From positions 124,001-188,000 of the forward strand of contig NZ_JACRYL010000012.1 in the NCBI RefSeq assembly GCF_014306625.1: a stretch of DNA of 64,000 nucleotides. The letters are read 5' to 3'. Both the position numbers and the translations under genes were made by a program. The stretch is from Pedobacter fastidiosus (GTDB lineage Bacteria > Bacteroidota > Bacteroidia > Sphingobacteriales > Sphingobacteriaceae). Position 1 is the stretch's first letter, and every line of letters starts with the position of its first letter. The notes under the pieces are model-generated. The model did not search any database. It saw nothing but the letters and a program-made list of their open reading frames with translations, and was not told the DNA's origin. Of the stretch, positions 55,859-64,000 are shown piece by piece.

Positions 55859-58675
55859 TTAATTCACGGTGTTTCGCGGATTTCCTCTTGCGCCTTTCGG
55901 ACCAACCTTTGTCAATTTATAGTTTAACGAAAGATAAAAATATCTGGTTATGTTGTTGTACCGAACATCCTCTATCCTACTGCTATTTACAATTCTATCT
56001 ATACTTGTATTCTGTTTTAAAATATCAAAACCCCTAAAGCTTATTGTAATTCTGCGTTGCATTACATATTTATTGATCCCAGCATTTAGCAAAAAATAGT
56101 TATTGTTAAAGCCATCGGCTCTTCCTGCAGAACCAACATGATTTAAATCAGCTTCAATTCTTAAATCTTTAATAAACTCATAACTCAGGCTGAGGTCATT
56201 ATTTAAGGTGAAATATTTATTATCAATTGCAGTTTCTGCCGAGTTATTTACTTTAGTGTAGGCTACGTAGGCATAAATACTAGCATTAAACTTATCATCA
56301 ACATCATAACTCCAATTTAAATTAGGCCCAGCTTCATATCTGTTGGTGATATTTTTAACATCACTGATAAAGTTCGTTCTATGTTCAGTAAATAAATTCA
56401 GGCCATAATTCATGCGTAAGCCTTTCAATTTCGAAGGCATCCCAAAAAATGTTCCCGCTCTTAAATAATAGTTTCCGTCAACATTTATTGGTTTTACGGT
56501 TTGAATTCCGTTACTGTAAGTAATGTTGTTTCCTGTATCGTCAAAAGCTAAATTATAAAGGAAATAGCCGTTCCAATAATGGTTGTTATCTGCACTAAAA
56601 GTGTTAAAATTTACCGATAAACGATGGCTTTTTCGAGCTTCTAAATCTGGATTTCCTAAACGCTGATATAGTGGGTTCGTATTATTTTGAACAGGTTGTA
56701 AATCAGTTACCGATGGTAGATTTACACTTGCTCTATAATTAATCGCGATGGTTTGGTTGGCCTTGTTTTTAAAGTTAACGGTCAACCTTGGCAAAAGATT
56801 GTAATACGATTTTTCGATATTATCGATATTTCCACCCGTATTGCTGAAAATATTCGCATTCAATTTACTTTCCTGTGCATTTACACCAAAGTTATATGTC
56901 CAGTCTTTTCCGGTGTAGATAAATCCCAACCCGGCAACTTTTAGACTATTATTGTTATCGAAAGTATTGGTTAAAGATGGCACAACGGTTTCATATCGAT
57001 CTGTAGTTGCATTATAATCGAAAGTAGCCTGCTCTGCATTGATTATACTTTTAGTGTATCCGTAAGTTACATTTCCGCTCCATTTTGTATTGAACTGCCT
57101 TGCATAATTTGCGTTTGCGGTGTAATTTTTCGAATCGTTTTCTTGATTAGCCTGCTGATTAATCTTGGTAACGGTTGTTCCTCCGTTTGCATACTGGTTT
57201 AAAACCGACTGATTTAGCCAATCGGAATTATAGGTATTACTGGTGGCATTTAAGCGAATGGAAATTGATCCTTTCTTATCTCCCAATCTCCTTAATACAG
57301 AAAACTCTCCAAATAAGGCTGGGGTAAAGTTGTGCTGATTGTAATATTGAGTTCCATCATTTGCTTTTCCTGTTGCATCAAAAGCAGAATTGAAGAACCT
57401 ATTATTGATGTTGGTGGTATTGTTTAAAATTACATTTGGACGTAGAACGATATCGGTTAAAGAATCTGGATGATACTCTGCTTTAAAATTAAAACGATGT
57501 GCTTGGTTATCGCTATTTCTGTTGGTATTATCCAAAGTACGTAAAATATCAGTTGAATTTAGATCCTGAATATTGGACAATTTATCTCCCAAACCAGAGG
57601 AGAAATAGGTAAAATAACTAGCGCTTAAGGCGAGTTTATTGTTTTTGCCCCAAGAGTTGCTAAAATTTACACCTCCACTATGTGTGGTATATAACCCGAT
57701 GGCATTATTATCAAAAACACCACTTCCACCTACAGTTACTTTACCATTATTGTTGTTTATGGAGAAGTTTCCACCTCCAGGTGGAGAAAAAATATTACCG
57801 ATATTCCCTCCGCTAAAACTGCTCAAATCATCGTAACCAAAACTTGCATCGTTAGTATTATTGCTCATGCCTAAAACAGCAAACTGAAGATTTTTATTAA
57901 AATGATTCGCACTTAAATATCCATTATACTTATCGGTTGTACCACCAGATGCATTTACGTTTCCGAACCAACCTTTTTTCTTATCTTCCTTAATGGTTAA
58001 ATTCAATACCTTTTCCCGCTGGCCATCATCTATTCCTGTTGCTTTCGCTTCTTGGGTTTTGCTATCGATCAATTGAACTTTTGCAATAGCATCAGCAGGA
58101 AGATTTTTAGTTGCAGTTTTCGGATCTGTTCCAAAAAAATCTTTACCATCAACCGTTAAACGCGTAACTTTTTGTCCCTGCACCAAAATACTTCCATCCT
58201 TATCAACCGTAACACCAGGAAGTTTTTTCAATAGATCCTCAACCGCAGCATTTGGTTTTGTTTTATAGGCATCGGCATTAAATTCTATAGTATCCTTTTT
58301 AACCGTAGCCGTTGCAAACCGACCGTTAACCGCAACATCTTTAAGTGAAATGGCGTCTTCTTCCAACTTTAGCGTTCCCATATTATAGGGTTTGCCACTT
58401 ATTGTTATGTTTTTTGTGATGGCGTTATAACCAATTACAGAAATTTTAATTTTATAATCGCCATTGGCAACTGAAGTGAAAACGAATTCTCCATCTTTAT
58501 TGGTTACAACACCAACTTTTTTAGTCGAATCTGTTTTATTCGACAATATAATTCCAGCATATTCTAATGGGAGATTGGTTTTAGATTCGACAATTTTACC
58601 AGTGATACGATCCCCTTGTTGTGCGAAGACTTTCGTAGATAAAATACATAGAACGGCTAATAAATAGGTTTTCAT
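55859..58675 (-). CDS. Outer-membrane beta-barrel protein with regulatory N-domain
   Basis: A 938-residue outer-membrane protein. Residues 1-18 are the signal peptide. 20-110 form a carboxypeptidase-regulatory-like domain (ITGKIVESKTNLPLEYAGIIL). 115-220 form a plug-like region (KKLPGVTVDKDGSILVQGQKV, RLTVDGKDFFGTDPK). The rest is a large barrel. It resembles the TonB-dependent-receptor-like 'outer membrane beta-barrel' family of Bacteroidota, often with no known substrate. No SusD partner is adjacent. Confidence 0.9.
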   Translation of the reverse strand: MKTYLLAVLCILSTKVFAQQGDRITGKIVESKTNLPLEYAGIILSNKTDSTKKVGVVTNKDGEFVFTSVANGDYKIKISVIGYNAITKNITISGKPYNMGTLKLEEDAISLKDVAVNGRFATATVKKDTIEFNADAYKTKPNAAVEDLLKKLPGVTVDKDGSILVQGQKVTRLTVDGKDFFGTDPKTATKNLPADAIAKVQLIDSKTQEAKATGIDDGQREKVLNLTIKEDKKKGWFGNVNASGGTTDKYNGYLSANHFNKNLQFAVLGMSNNTNDASFGYDDLSSFSGGNIGNIFSPPGGGNFSINNNNGKVTVGGSGVFDNNAIGLYTTHSGGVNFSNSWGKNNKLALSASYFTYFSSGLGDKLSNIQDLNSTDILRTLDNTNRNSDNQAHRFNFKAEYHPDSLTDIVLRPNVILNNTTNINNRFFNSAFDATGKANDGTQYYNQHNFTPALFGEFSVLRRLGDKKGSISIRLNATSNTYNSDWLNQSVLNQYANGGTTVTKINQQANQENDSKNYTANANYARQFNTKWSGNVTYGYTKSIINAEQATFDYNATTDRYETVVPSLTNTFDNNNSLKVAGLGFIYTGKDWTYNFGVNAQESKLNANIFSNTGGNIDNIEKSYYNLLPRLTVNFKNKANQTIAINYRASVNLPSVTDLQPVQNNTNPLYQRLGNPDLEARKSHRLSVNFNTFSADNNHYWNGYFLYNLAFDDTGNNITYSNGIQTVKPINVDGNYYLRAGTFFGMPSKLKGLRMNYGLNLFTEHRTNFISDVKNITNRYEAGPNLNWSYDVDDKFNASIYAYVAYTKVNNSAETAIDNKYFTLNNDLSLSYEFIKDLRIEADLNHVGSAGRADGFNNNYFLLNAGINKYVMQRRITISFRGFDILKQNTSIDRIVNSSRIEDVRYNNITRYFYLSLNYKLTKVGPKGARGNPRNTVN

Positions 58676-58997
58676 ATCTGAAATTTTAGTTTTTTGTTTG
58701 GCTTGATGGTTAGTTTATTAAGTCACTAACAACCATAAGACACAAGAAATTTTAAAATGTGACAGATAAAAATGATTTTTTTAATCAAAATCTTTTTCAG
58801 AAATTTTACCGGTATTTAGCTAAAGGCCTTTTGGGCTGAGCGAAATCAGCATTTAGTGCTTTCTAAGAAGCATTTTACCAAAGAGGTATTTGATGCAAGC
58901 GATCGTTGCAAATTAATCATTCCCCCAAAGAATAATATCAACAAAAAAGCCACTCAGTTTTAAATTGAATGGCTTTCTAATCTATTTTTATTTAATA
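58676..58997. other. Gene-free gap upstream of the barrel gene
   Basis: 322 bases of mostly AT-rich sequence. It holds the terminator at 58943-58976 and part of the promoter region of the barrel gene. No gene or clear repeat was found in the first 260 bases. Confidence 0.6.
58943..58976 (-). terminator. Terminator of the His/Lys-rich peptide gene
   Basis: On the minus strand, a stem of about 14 pairs with one mismatch (58962-58976 with 58946-58960) is followed by a T run. It lies 22 bases after the stop codon of the small secreted protein. Confidence 0.72.
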
Positions 58998-59168
58998 CTA
59001 CATTTTAGCTGCAGATTTTTTACTGTGATGCTTGTGATGTTTTTTGTGCACCTTTTTAACATGTACTTTTTCAGTTTTTACTTTAGCAGGTGTAGGGGTT
59101 TGTGCGCTTACTGTATTTACGGTAAAGGCTGCTACAAGGGCGATCATTAAAATTTTAATTGCTTTCAT
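58998..59168 (-). CDS. Secreted His/Lys-rich small protein, 56 aa
   Basis: A 56-residue protein with a signal peptide (1-22, ending TVSA) and a mature part of about 34 residues, TPTPAKVKTEKVHVKKVH and then KKHHKHHSKKSA, very rich in His and Lys. It begins MKAIKILMIALVAAF and ends with TAG. Such composition suggests binding of metal ions or of nucleic acid or acidic polymers at the envelope, but this is inference. A terminator follows. It lies in a gap between larger genes and is easily missed because of its size. Confidence 0.72.
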   Translation of the reverse strand: MKAIKILMIALVAAFTVNTVSAQTPTPAKVKTEKVHVKKVHKKHHKHHSKKSAAKM

Positions 59169-59289
59169 TTTGCTCTTTGATTATTGATTAATAAACCTTG
59201 TTAATTGTTTAATAAATCTCCAAATACTTCATGAAGAATTGATGAACTATAACATCAATTCAATAATAAATTTTTCGAGCAGAAATAAG

Positions 59290-59676
59290 TTATGGCAAAT
59301 CGAAACTGAAACTGAATTTAGATTTTTTACCGTTCAAAGTATGTTCAGAAATTATCTTGCCATCAACAAGCACTTTGAAATCTGTAGGTACTTTAACATC
59401 GCCCGTGGCTACAATTTTAATTTTCACGTGTTTACCTGCTTTTAATGTAACAGTCTTTTCCCAATCTCCAGTTACATTATCAACTTTCTGAATTCGGTCA
59501 GATTCATCTGTATAACTAATCTTAGCAACAATGCTTGAACGCAAACTGGTTTTATAAGTAACTTGATAACTTTCTTTTTTAGGAACATCAATAACGCCTT
59601 TTTTATTAAGATAGAGCGACATATTGCAACTGCTCATTACAAGCATCAATAGCAGGCAAACGATAGAATTCTTCAT
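59290..59676 (-). CDS. Lipoprotein, 128 aa
   Basis: A 128-residue lipoprotein with a lipobox (VMSSC, Cys17). The mature part is beta-rich (YQVTYKTSLRSSIVAKISYTDES, DWEKTVTLKAGKHVKIKIVATG, FKVLVDGKIISEH), an immunoglobulin-like layout that recalls MmpS-type proteins. I cannot name the family. It is monocistronic. Confidence 0.68.
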   Translation of the reverse strand: MKNSIVCLLLMLVMSSCNMSLYLNKKGVIDVPKKESYQVTYKTSLRSSIVAKISYTDESDRIQKVDNVTGDWEKTVTLKAGKHVKIKIVATGDVKVPTDFKVLVDGKIISEHTLNGKKSKFSFSFDLP

Positions 59677-59753
59677 GTTAATTGGGTTTAAGTAAAGATG
59701 ACGAGATAATCTTTACTCAGGTTGCATGACTTTTAAAATAAAATACTTGGAGA

Positions 59754-59975
59754 TTATTTATGGAAAGTATCTAAGAACAGTTCCTCTACCTTTTTGCGTG
59801 CCCAAGGCATTCTTCTCAAAAACTTTAAGCTCGATTTTATAGTTTGATTATTATTAAAACAATCTATTTTAATTAACGCACCCAGTTTCTCCCAGCCATA
59901 GTGCGTTTGCAAATCGGTAACTATTTTTTCTAGCGTAATGCCATGTAAAGGATTGTTTTTTTGCTCTTCGGCCAT
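59754..59975 (-). CDS. VF530 family DNA-binding protein
   Basis: A 73-residue protein with the VF530 signature: NPLHGITLEKIVTDLQTHYGWEKLG, then IKSSLKFLRRMPWARKKVEELFL. The family is small and basic, with a DNA-binding fold known from a Vibrio member. The reaction or target here is not known. It lies 30 bases after the methyltransferase stop codon on the same strand. Confidence 0.9.
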   Translation of the reverse strand: MAEEQKNNPLHGITLEKIVTDLQTHYGWEKLGALIKIDCFNNNQTIKSSLKFLRRMPWARKKVEELFLDTFHK

Positions 59976-60005
59976 TGCGCAAAGTTATATTATTTAACAA
60001 AATTT

Positions 60006-60614
60006 TTAAGGATTATATTGCGCCATCCAAACGGTTGCGCCACCACAGCTTTGATCGTTAATTTTATGCTCTAAAACTTCAAAATTATTCGCCGTTAAAA
60101 GCGATTGATAATCTGCTGTATTCAACGAAGCATGAAAAAGGTTTTCGCCACCATTTAATCCCCAAACCTCCCCTTTTTCGGCGCCAGATGTAAGCAACAA
60201 TATTCCTTTCGGATTAAGATGTGCTGCAAAAATATCAAACATTTTTGGTTGGTCTTCTGCCGGCAAATGAAAAAAGCTGTTCCATGCAATTAATGCATCA
60301 AATTTTTTATTAAGAGAAAGTTTCCGCATATCTGTCAAGATAAATTGGACGGTTGGAAAATTCTTTCTAGCAATTTCAATCATCTTATGGCTTGCGTCAA
60401 TTCCAGTTACTTCAAGCTTATTGCTAAATAGATATTCTAAAATTGGCTTTCCGGTTCCACAGCCTAAATCTAAAATTGTTGCTCCTTTGTTTAAAAGAGC
60501 AATCATTTTATCCAAGTAGTATTTCTCCATTAATCCAGAATACCTATTTTCTGAAAACCATTCGGCAATTTTATCATAAACCTCGTAAACATTTTCTCGA
60601 TTACCGTTTTCCAT
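60006..60614 (-). CDS. Class I SAM-dependent methyltransferase
   Basis: A 202-residue methyltransferase. Motif I is ILDLGCGTGKP. Later motifs are VTGIDASHKMIEIARKNFP, FILTDMRKLSL and DALIAWNSFFHLPAED. The substrate is unknown. I choose the ATG at 60614 (MENGNREN). The upstream ATG at 60644 lies within the terminator of the M1 peptidase gene, so it is unlikely to be used. Confidence 0.85.
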   Translation of the reverse strand: MENGNRENVYEVYDKIAEWFSENRYSGLMEKYYLDKMIALLNKGATILDLGCGTGKPILEYLFSNKLEVTGIDASHKMIEIARKNFPTVQFILTDMRKLSLNKKFDALIAWNSFFHLPAEDQPKMFDIFAAHLNPKGILLLTSGAEKGEVWGLNGGENLFHASLNTADYQSLLTANNFEVLEHKINDQSCGGATVWMAQYNP

Positions 60615-60633
60615 ATTATGAAAATGCAAAAAA

Positions 60634-60662
60634 AAGCCCAGCAAAATAATTTTGCTGGGCTT
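60634..60662 (-). terminator. Terminator of the M1 peptidase gene
   Basis: On the minus strand, a 13-base stem (60650-60662 with 60634-60646), 3-base loop, followed by a T run (A run at 60628-60633 on plus). It is 35 bases after the M1 peptidase stop codon, and only 20 bases upstream of the methyltransferase start. Confidence 0.88.
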
Positions 60663-60697
60663 AAATTTATTTTTAAAGCCTATTTATCTTTAGTGAT

Positions 60698-62722
60698 CTA
60701 ATTAACTTTCGGAACCGAAGTAGCTCCACCTTCTGTAGCAGTCCAGCTGTTATTATCAGGATTACTATCTGGTAGTACTTTATTTGGATCTAAAATTACG
60801 GATATAACCTCTTCGGTAGTAGGATAGCGAACTGTCCAAGTGGTATTTTTCATCCAAACATCAACAGGAACTTTTACGATTTCTGTCTTACCACCTTTTG
60901 TTTTAATCTGAAGAATAATCGGCATTGGCATTTTCTCCAAATTATTTACTTTTATGGTATAAGCAACTATCTTCCCATCTTGCTTAACAGCTTCTACATT
61001 TCCAAGTCCTTGATCCATTTTCCAATTATTTAACCACCAACTTCTCCAGAACCAAGCAAGATCTTCGCCTGATGCATTTTCCATTGAGCGGAAGAAATCA
61101 AATGGAGTTGGGTGTTTATATGCCCAATTTTTAATATATTGGCGGAAAGCGTAATCAAAACGATCTTCTCCTAAAATCTGCTCTCTTAAAAGAATTAATC
61201 CAAAACCTGGTTTTGCATATAAGTTAACTCCAATATTGGGTTCTTTCATTCCATCAGGTATTTGCATAATATTTTCGAATTTAGGGTTACCAATAACCTG
61301 CTTTCCGATTGCATTCATATCCATTTTAGGTTCAGCATATACGCCATTGCCAAAGTTTTTTGAAGAGATACTATTAATAAAAGTATTGAAACCCTCGTCC
61401 ATCCATCCGTATTTACGCTCGTTAGAACCAACAATCATTGGAAACCAAGTGTGTCCAAATTCATGATCGATCACACCCCAAGCTTCACTTTTTTTCGCAG
61501 TCCATCCACAGAAAACAATTCCCGGATATTCCATACCACCAAGGTTTGTTGCCACATTAACGGCCATAGGATAAGGATATTCGAACCATTTGGTAGAGTA
61601 ATGCTCGATGGTAGATTTTACGTATTCTACTCCACGACCATAAGAATCTACACCATTACTTTCTACTGGTTGAGCAGAAACTGCCAATGATTTTTTACCG
61701 CTTGGCAGGTTTATGCGAGCAGCATCTAATACAAAAGCTTTTGATGAAGCCCAAGCAGCATCGCGGGCATTTGTGATTTTAAATTTCCAAGTTAGTTTGT
61801 CTTTTGCTGGGCGAGATTTCGGATCTGTAACCTCAGCTTCTGTACGGATATGAACAGTTGCATCGCTATTTTTAGCTGCGTTCCACCTTTGTAATTGCTC
61901 TGCAGTAAAAACTTCTTGAGGGTTTAACAACTCTCCAGAACCCATTACAATATGAGTTGCAGGTGCCGTAATTGCGAAATTTATGTCGCCATATTCACAA
62001 TAAAACTCGCCACCGCCCCAATAAGGCAAAGTATTCCAGCCAATTACGTCATCATAAACACACATCCGTGGAAACCACTGTGCAACGGCAAAAATCTCAC
62101 CGTTTTTCGTCGTTAAATGACCTGTTCTATCTGATCCCTCTTTTGGTAAAACATAAGAATAATCCATTTTAATGGTTACTAAATCTCCGTTTGCAGCTAA
62201 AGGCTGATCTAAACGAATCTGCATTCTTGTATCTTCAACTAAAGAAGTAAATTTTACCGGAGCAGCTTTCTGTGAAACAGAAATATTTTGAATTTTATAC
62301 CCGCCATCAAATTTCTCACCTTGTGCACCATAACGGCTCCGAGATGGTGTAATTGCGTAACCACGTGATGTTTCTTTAAAAGTATTCTGATCTAATTGCA
62401 ACCATAAATAAGGTAATTTATCTGGGCTGTTATTTTTATAAGTAATGGTAACGGTACCAGTAATGGTGTTTTTGGTCTCATCTAAATTGGCTGTAATGTT
62501 ATAATCAACGCGGTTTTGCCAATATTTCGGACCAGGTGCGCCAATTGCAGATCTAAATTCGTTTCCGTTTTGGGTATAAAATAAAGGACCAAAAGCATCT
62601 GAAGGAACGTAGTTGCTAACTGGTGGGGTTGCAGGTGTTGCAGCTTGTTGAGCAGAGGCTTTAAACGCCACTAAACAACAAACCAAACACAAAGTGATTA
62701 GTTTGTTTATTCTTAAATTCAT
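60698..62722 (-). CDS. M1 family zinc metallopeptidase
   Basis: A 674-residue aminopeptidase-type enzyme with a signal peptide (1-24, ending KASAQ). Zinc ligands are His420 and His424 in HEFGH, with Glu421 catalytic and Glu443 in WMDEGF the third ligand. The exopeptidase motif reads GGMEYPG at 395-401, a variant of GxMEN. It likely degrades peptides in the periplasm. The ATG at 62722 (MNLRINK) is chosen; a start at 62782 would add 20 residues upstream of the signal peptide. Confidence 0.92.
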   Translation of the reverse strand: MNLRINKLITLCLVCCLVAFKASAQQAATPATPPVSNYVPSDAFGPLFYTQNGNEFRSAIGAPGPKYWQNRVDYNITANLDETKNTITGTVTITYKNNSPDKLPYLWLQLDQNTFKETSRGYAITPSRSRYGAQGEKFDGGYKIQNISVSQKAAPVKFTSLVEDTRMQIRLDQPLAANGDLVTIKMDYSYVLPKEGSDRTGHLTTKNGEIFAVAQWFPRMCVYDDVIGWNTLPYWGGGEFYCEYGDINFAITAPATHIVMGSGELLNPQEVFTAEQLQRWNAAKNSDATVHIRTEAEVTDPKSRPAKDKLTWKFKITNARDAAWASSKAFVLDAARINLPSGKKSLAVSAQPVESNGVDSYGRGVEYVKSTIEHYSTKWFEYPYPMAVNVATNLGGMEYPGIVFCGWTAKKSEAWGVIDHEFGHTWFPMIVGSNERKYGWMDEGFNTFINSISSKNFGNGVYAEPKMDMNAIGKQVIGNPKFENIMQIPDGMKEPNIGVNLYAKPGFGLILLREQILGEDRFDYAFRQYIKNWAYKHPTPFDFFRSMENASGEDLAWFWRSWWLNNWKMDQGLGNVEAVKQDGKIVAYTIKVNNLEKMPMPIILQIKTKGGKTEIVKVPVDVWMKNTTWTVRYPTTEEVISVILDPNKVLPDSNPDNNSWTATEGGATSVPKVN

Positions 62723-62807
62723 AATAAGGTTGTTAGAGTTGGTAAATATAAAAAATATGCACGTTATGACTACTTTGTGCAAATAATGTTACCAATATAA
62801 GGGGAGA

Positions 62808-63548
62808 TTAGTTTGCTTTAAGCTTGGGTAAATCTTGAAGTTTTCTTTCCTGAGGTGTTAATTTTTGCCAAGCATAAAATGCCCTAGAGATGTAAAAAGC
62901 ATAACGATATGGCCTTTCTGCTTTAACCTGCTCTACCGAGGGACGATAAATAATCATGAAATTCTTTAAATCATCACCTTGAAGTTTGGTTAATTCTGTT
63001 ACCGCTTTCTCAGTAAAATTATAATCTATTTCTTGTAAATATCCTTCCCGTTCTTCCAAATCAGCTTCCTTGCGTTGCTGTCTTTTATATTTACCATAAC
63101 CAAGATTAAGATTCAAACCCCCAACTTTATCATGCATTTTCTTACGATCCAAGTTTCCACCAGTATTTAATAAAGTATATTTTTCTGCCAAAGGATCTTT
63201 CGCATTCATAATTTCCTTATTAATTTTAACGGCAGTAATATCAACATCGCTCAAGCTATTGCTTTTTACAGGCAGATAAATTGTTCTGTTTAATAAATTG
63301 GTTAAATACAAAGTATCGGTATGATAGCCAACCAAAGTAAATTCAATTAAATCGCCAATGTTTGCTCCAATGGTATATTTACCTGCATTATTTGTGCTCG
63401 AAGTTTTTTTGGTTGTTAGGTTTCTTACCGTAACGCCAGGCAATGAAAGTGTTTTTTTATTATAATCGAAAACAGAACCTGTTGCAACTGTTTGTGAAAA
63501 TCCGCTAAAAGGAAGCGCGAGGAAAAGAATTATGATTAGCCTATACAT
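62808..63548 (-). CDS. Secreted protein with carboxypeptidase-regulatory-like domain
   Basis: A 246-residue exported protein. Signal peptide (1-18, ending GFSQ), then a CarboxypepD_reg-like beta domain (about 20-95: GSVFDYNKKTLSLPGVTVRNLTT, FTLVGYHTDTLYL) and a charged helical part (LGYGKYKRQQRKEADLEE). This layout is common in Bacteroidota periplasmic proteins of unknown role. The ATG at 63548 is chosen (MYRLII). It lies between the M1 peptidase (85 bases) and the ArsC/Spx-like gene (67 bases). Confidence 0.82.
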   Translation of the reverse strand: MYRLIIILFLALPFSGFSQTVATGSVFDYNKKTLSLPGVTVRNLTTKKTSSTNNAGKYTIGANIGDLIEFTLVGYHTDTLYLTNLLNRTIYLPVKSNSLSDVDITAVKINKEIMNAKDPLAEKYTLLNTGGNLDRKKMHDKVGGLNLNLGYGKYKRQQRKEADLEEREGYLQEIDYNFTEKAVTELTKLQGDDLKNFMIIYRPSVEQVKAERPYRYAFYISRAFYAWQKLTPQERKLQDLPKLKAN

Positions 63549-63615
63549 ACTCAAAAGTAATTTAGTTGAACAGTTAAAATTCGCTTTTAACAAACTTTAA
63601 CATTAAACAAACGAT

Positions 63616-63963
63616 CTAGATTAGTGTTTGCTGATATTTGTCATCATCAAATCCCATTAAAATAGCTTCGCCATTTTTTTCTACAATTGGGCGCTTAATT
63701 GCACTTGTATTGTTAATCAAATATTCAATAGCCAAATCTTGATTATCTATTTTGCTTTGCTCCTCTTTAGTCAGTTTTTTCCAGGTTAAACCTTTACGAT
63801 TTAAAACCGTTTCCCAGCCAAAAGTATTACACCAATCATTTAACTTTTCGGCAGTGATGCCCTTCTTCTTAAAATCATGGAATTCGAAGTCGATGTGATT
63901 TGCCTTTAACCAATCGAGAGATTTTTTAACTGTATTGCAATTTGGAATTCCGTAAACTATCAT
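63616..63963 (-). CDS. ArsC/Spx-family protein
   Basis: A 115-residue thioredoxin-fold protein with the N-terminal YGIPNCNTVKKSLDWL and one Cys at position 9, and the Arg in AIKRPIVEKNGEAILMGF. This matches the Spx/YffB/ArsC family. With a single active-site Cys it may be a glutathione- or thioredoxin-linked reductase (arsenate) or a regulator. No ars genes adjoin. It ends near the window edge but is complete. Confidence 0.88.
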   Translation of the reverse strand: MIVYGIPNCNTVKKSLDWLKANHIDFEFHDFKKKGITAEKLNDWCNTFGWETVLNRKGLTWKKLTKEEQSKIDNQDLAIEYLINNTSAIKRPIVEKNGEAILMGFDDDKYQQTLI

Positions 63964-64000
63964 GAATAAATTTGAATGAGTGAATGCTCCAAAGTTAAAA

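Overview
The window reads as chromosome from a Bacteroidota, most likely the Sphingobacteriaceae (Pedobacter-like). The grounds are AT-rich DNA, almost no Shine-Dalgarno sequences, the TTTG / TAnnTTTG promoter type in front of both ribosomal operons, type IX secretion genes (PorP/SprF and a gliding-motility C-terminal sorting domain), a carboxypeptidase-regulatory-domain outer-membrane barrel, and many family-specific proteins. The genus is an inference. No phage, insertion sequence, CRISPR array, tRNA or rRNA was seen.

Layout. 0-11 kb (plus strand): a DUF1801 protein, a secreted S9 peptidase, a CbpA/CbpM-type co-chaperone pair, a HerA-like ATPase with a secreted partner, a sugar-1-kinase/nucleotidyltransferase pair, a TMEM175-like channel and a short MutS-like ATPase. 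11-21 kb: DnaK, a DUF1304 membrane protein, a methyltransferase, a GMC dehydrogenase with its small subunit, and a large secreted glycosidase-like protein. Three related palindromes fill the three gaps between convergent genes here.

21.5-36.8 kb (minus strand): one long operon rplC to rplQ, carrying the S10, spc and alpha ribosomal protein genes with secY, map, infA and rpoA. It has a clear Bacteroidota promoter in front and a strong terminator behind. The str operon rpsL-rpsG-fusA-rpsJ lies at 50.2-54 kb with its own promoter and terminator. About 13.5 kb of unrelated genes therefore separates rpsJ from rplC, which are adjacent in many Bacteroidota. That interval holds a TauE/SafE exporter with a DUF1634 partner, a fungal-type prephenate dehydrogenase, a surface locus (collagen-like/YadA-head-like protein, small sorting-domain protein, PorP/SprF), dGTPase, and a group of small very hydrophilic proteins around an orphan LuxR-type response regulator.

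54-64 kb: an SPFH protein, small lipoproteins, an outer-membrane barrel protein, a His/Lys-rich secreted peptide, a VF530 protein, a methyltransferase, an M1 peptidase, a regulatory-domain secreted protein and an ArsC/Spx-like protein.

Most genes are ordinary housekeeping or envelope functions. The parts most worth a second look are the collagen/YadA/T9SS locus, the hydrophilin-response-regulator cluster, the TYR1-like dehydrogenase, the split ribosomal supercluster, the hairpins placed just after stop codons inside the ribosomal operon, and the extragenic palindrome family.
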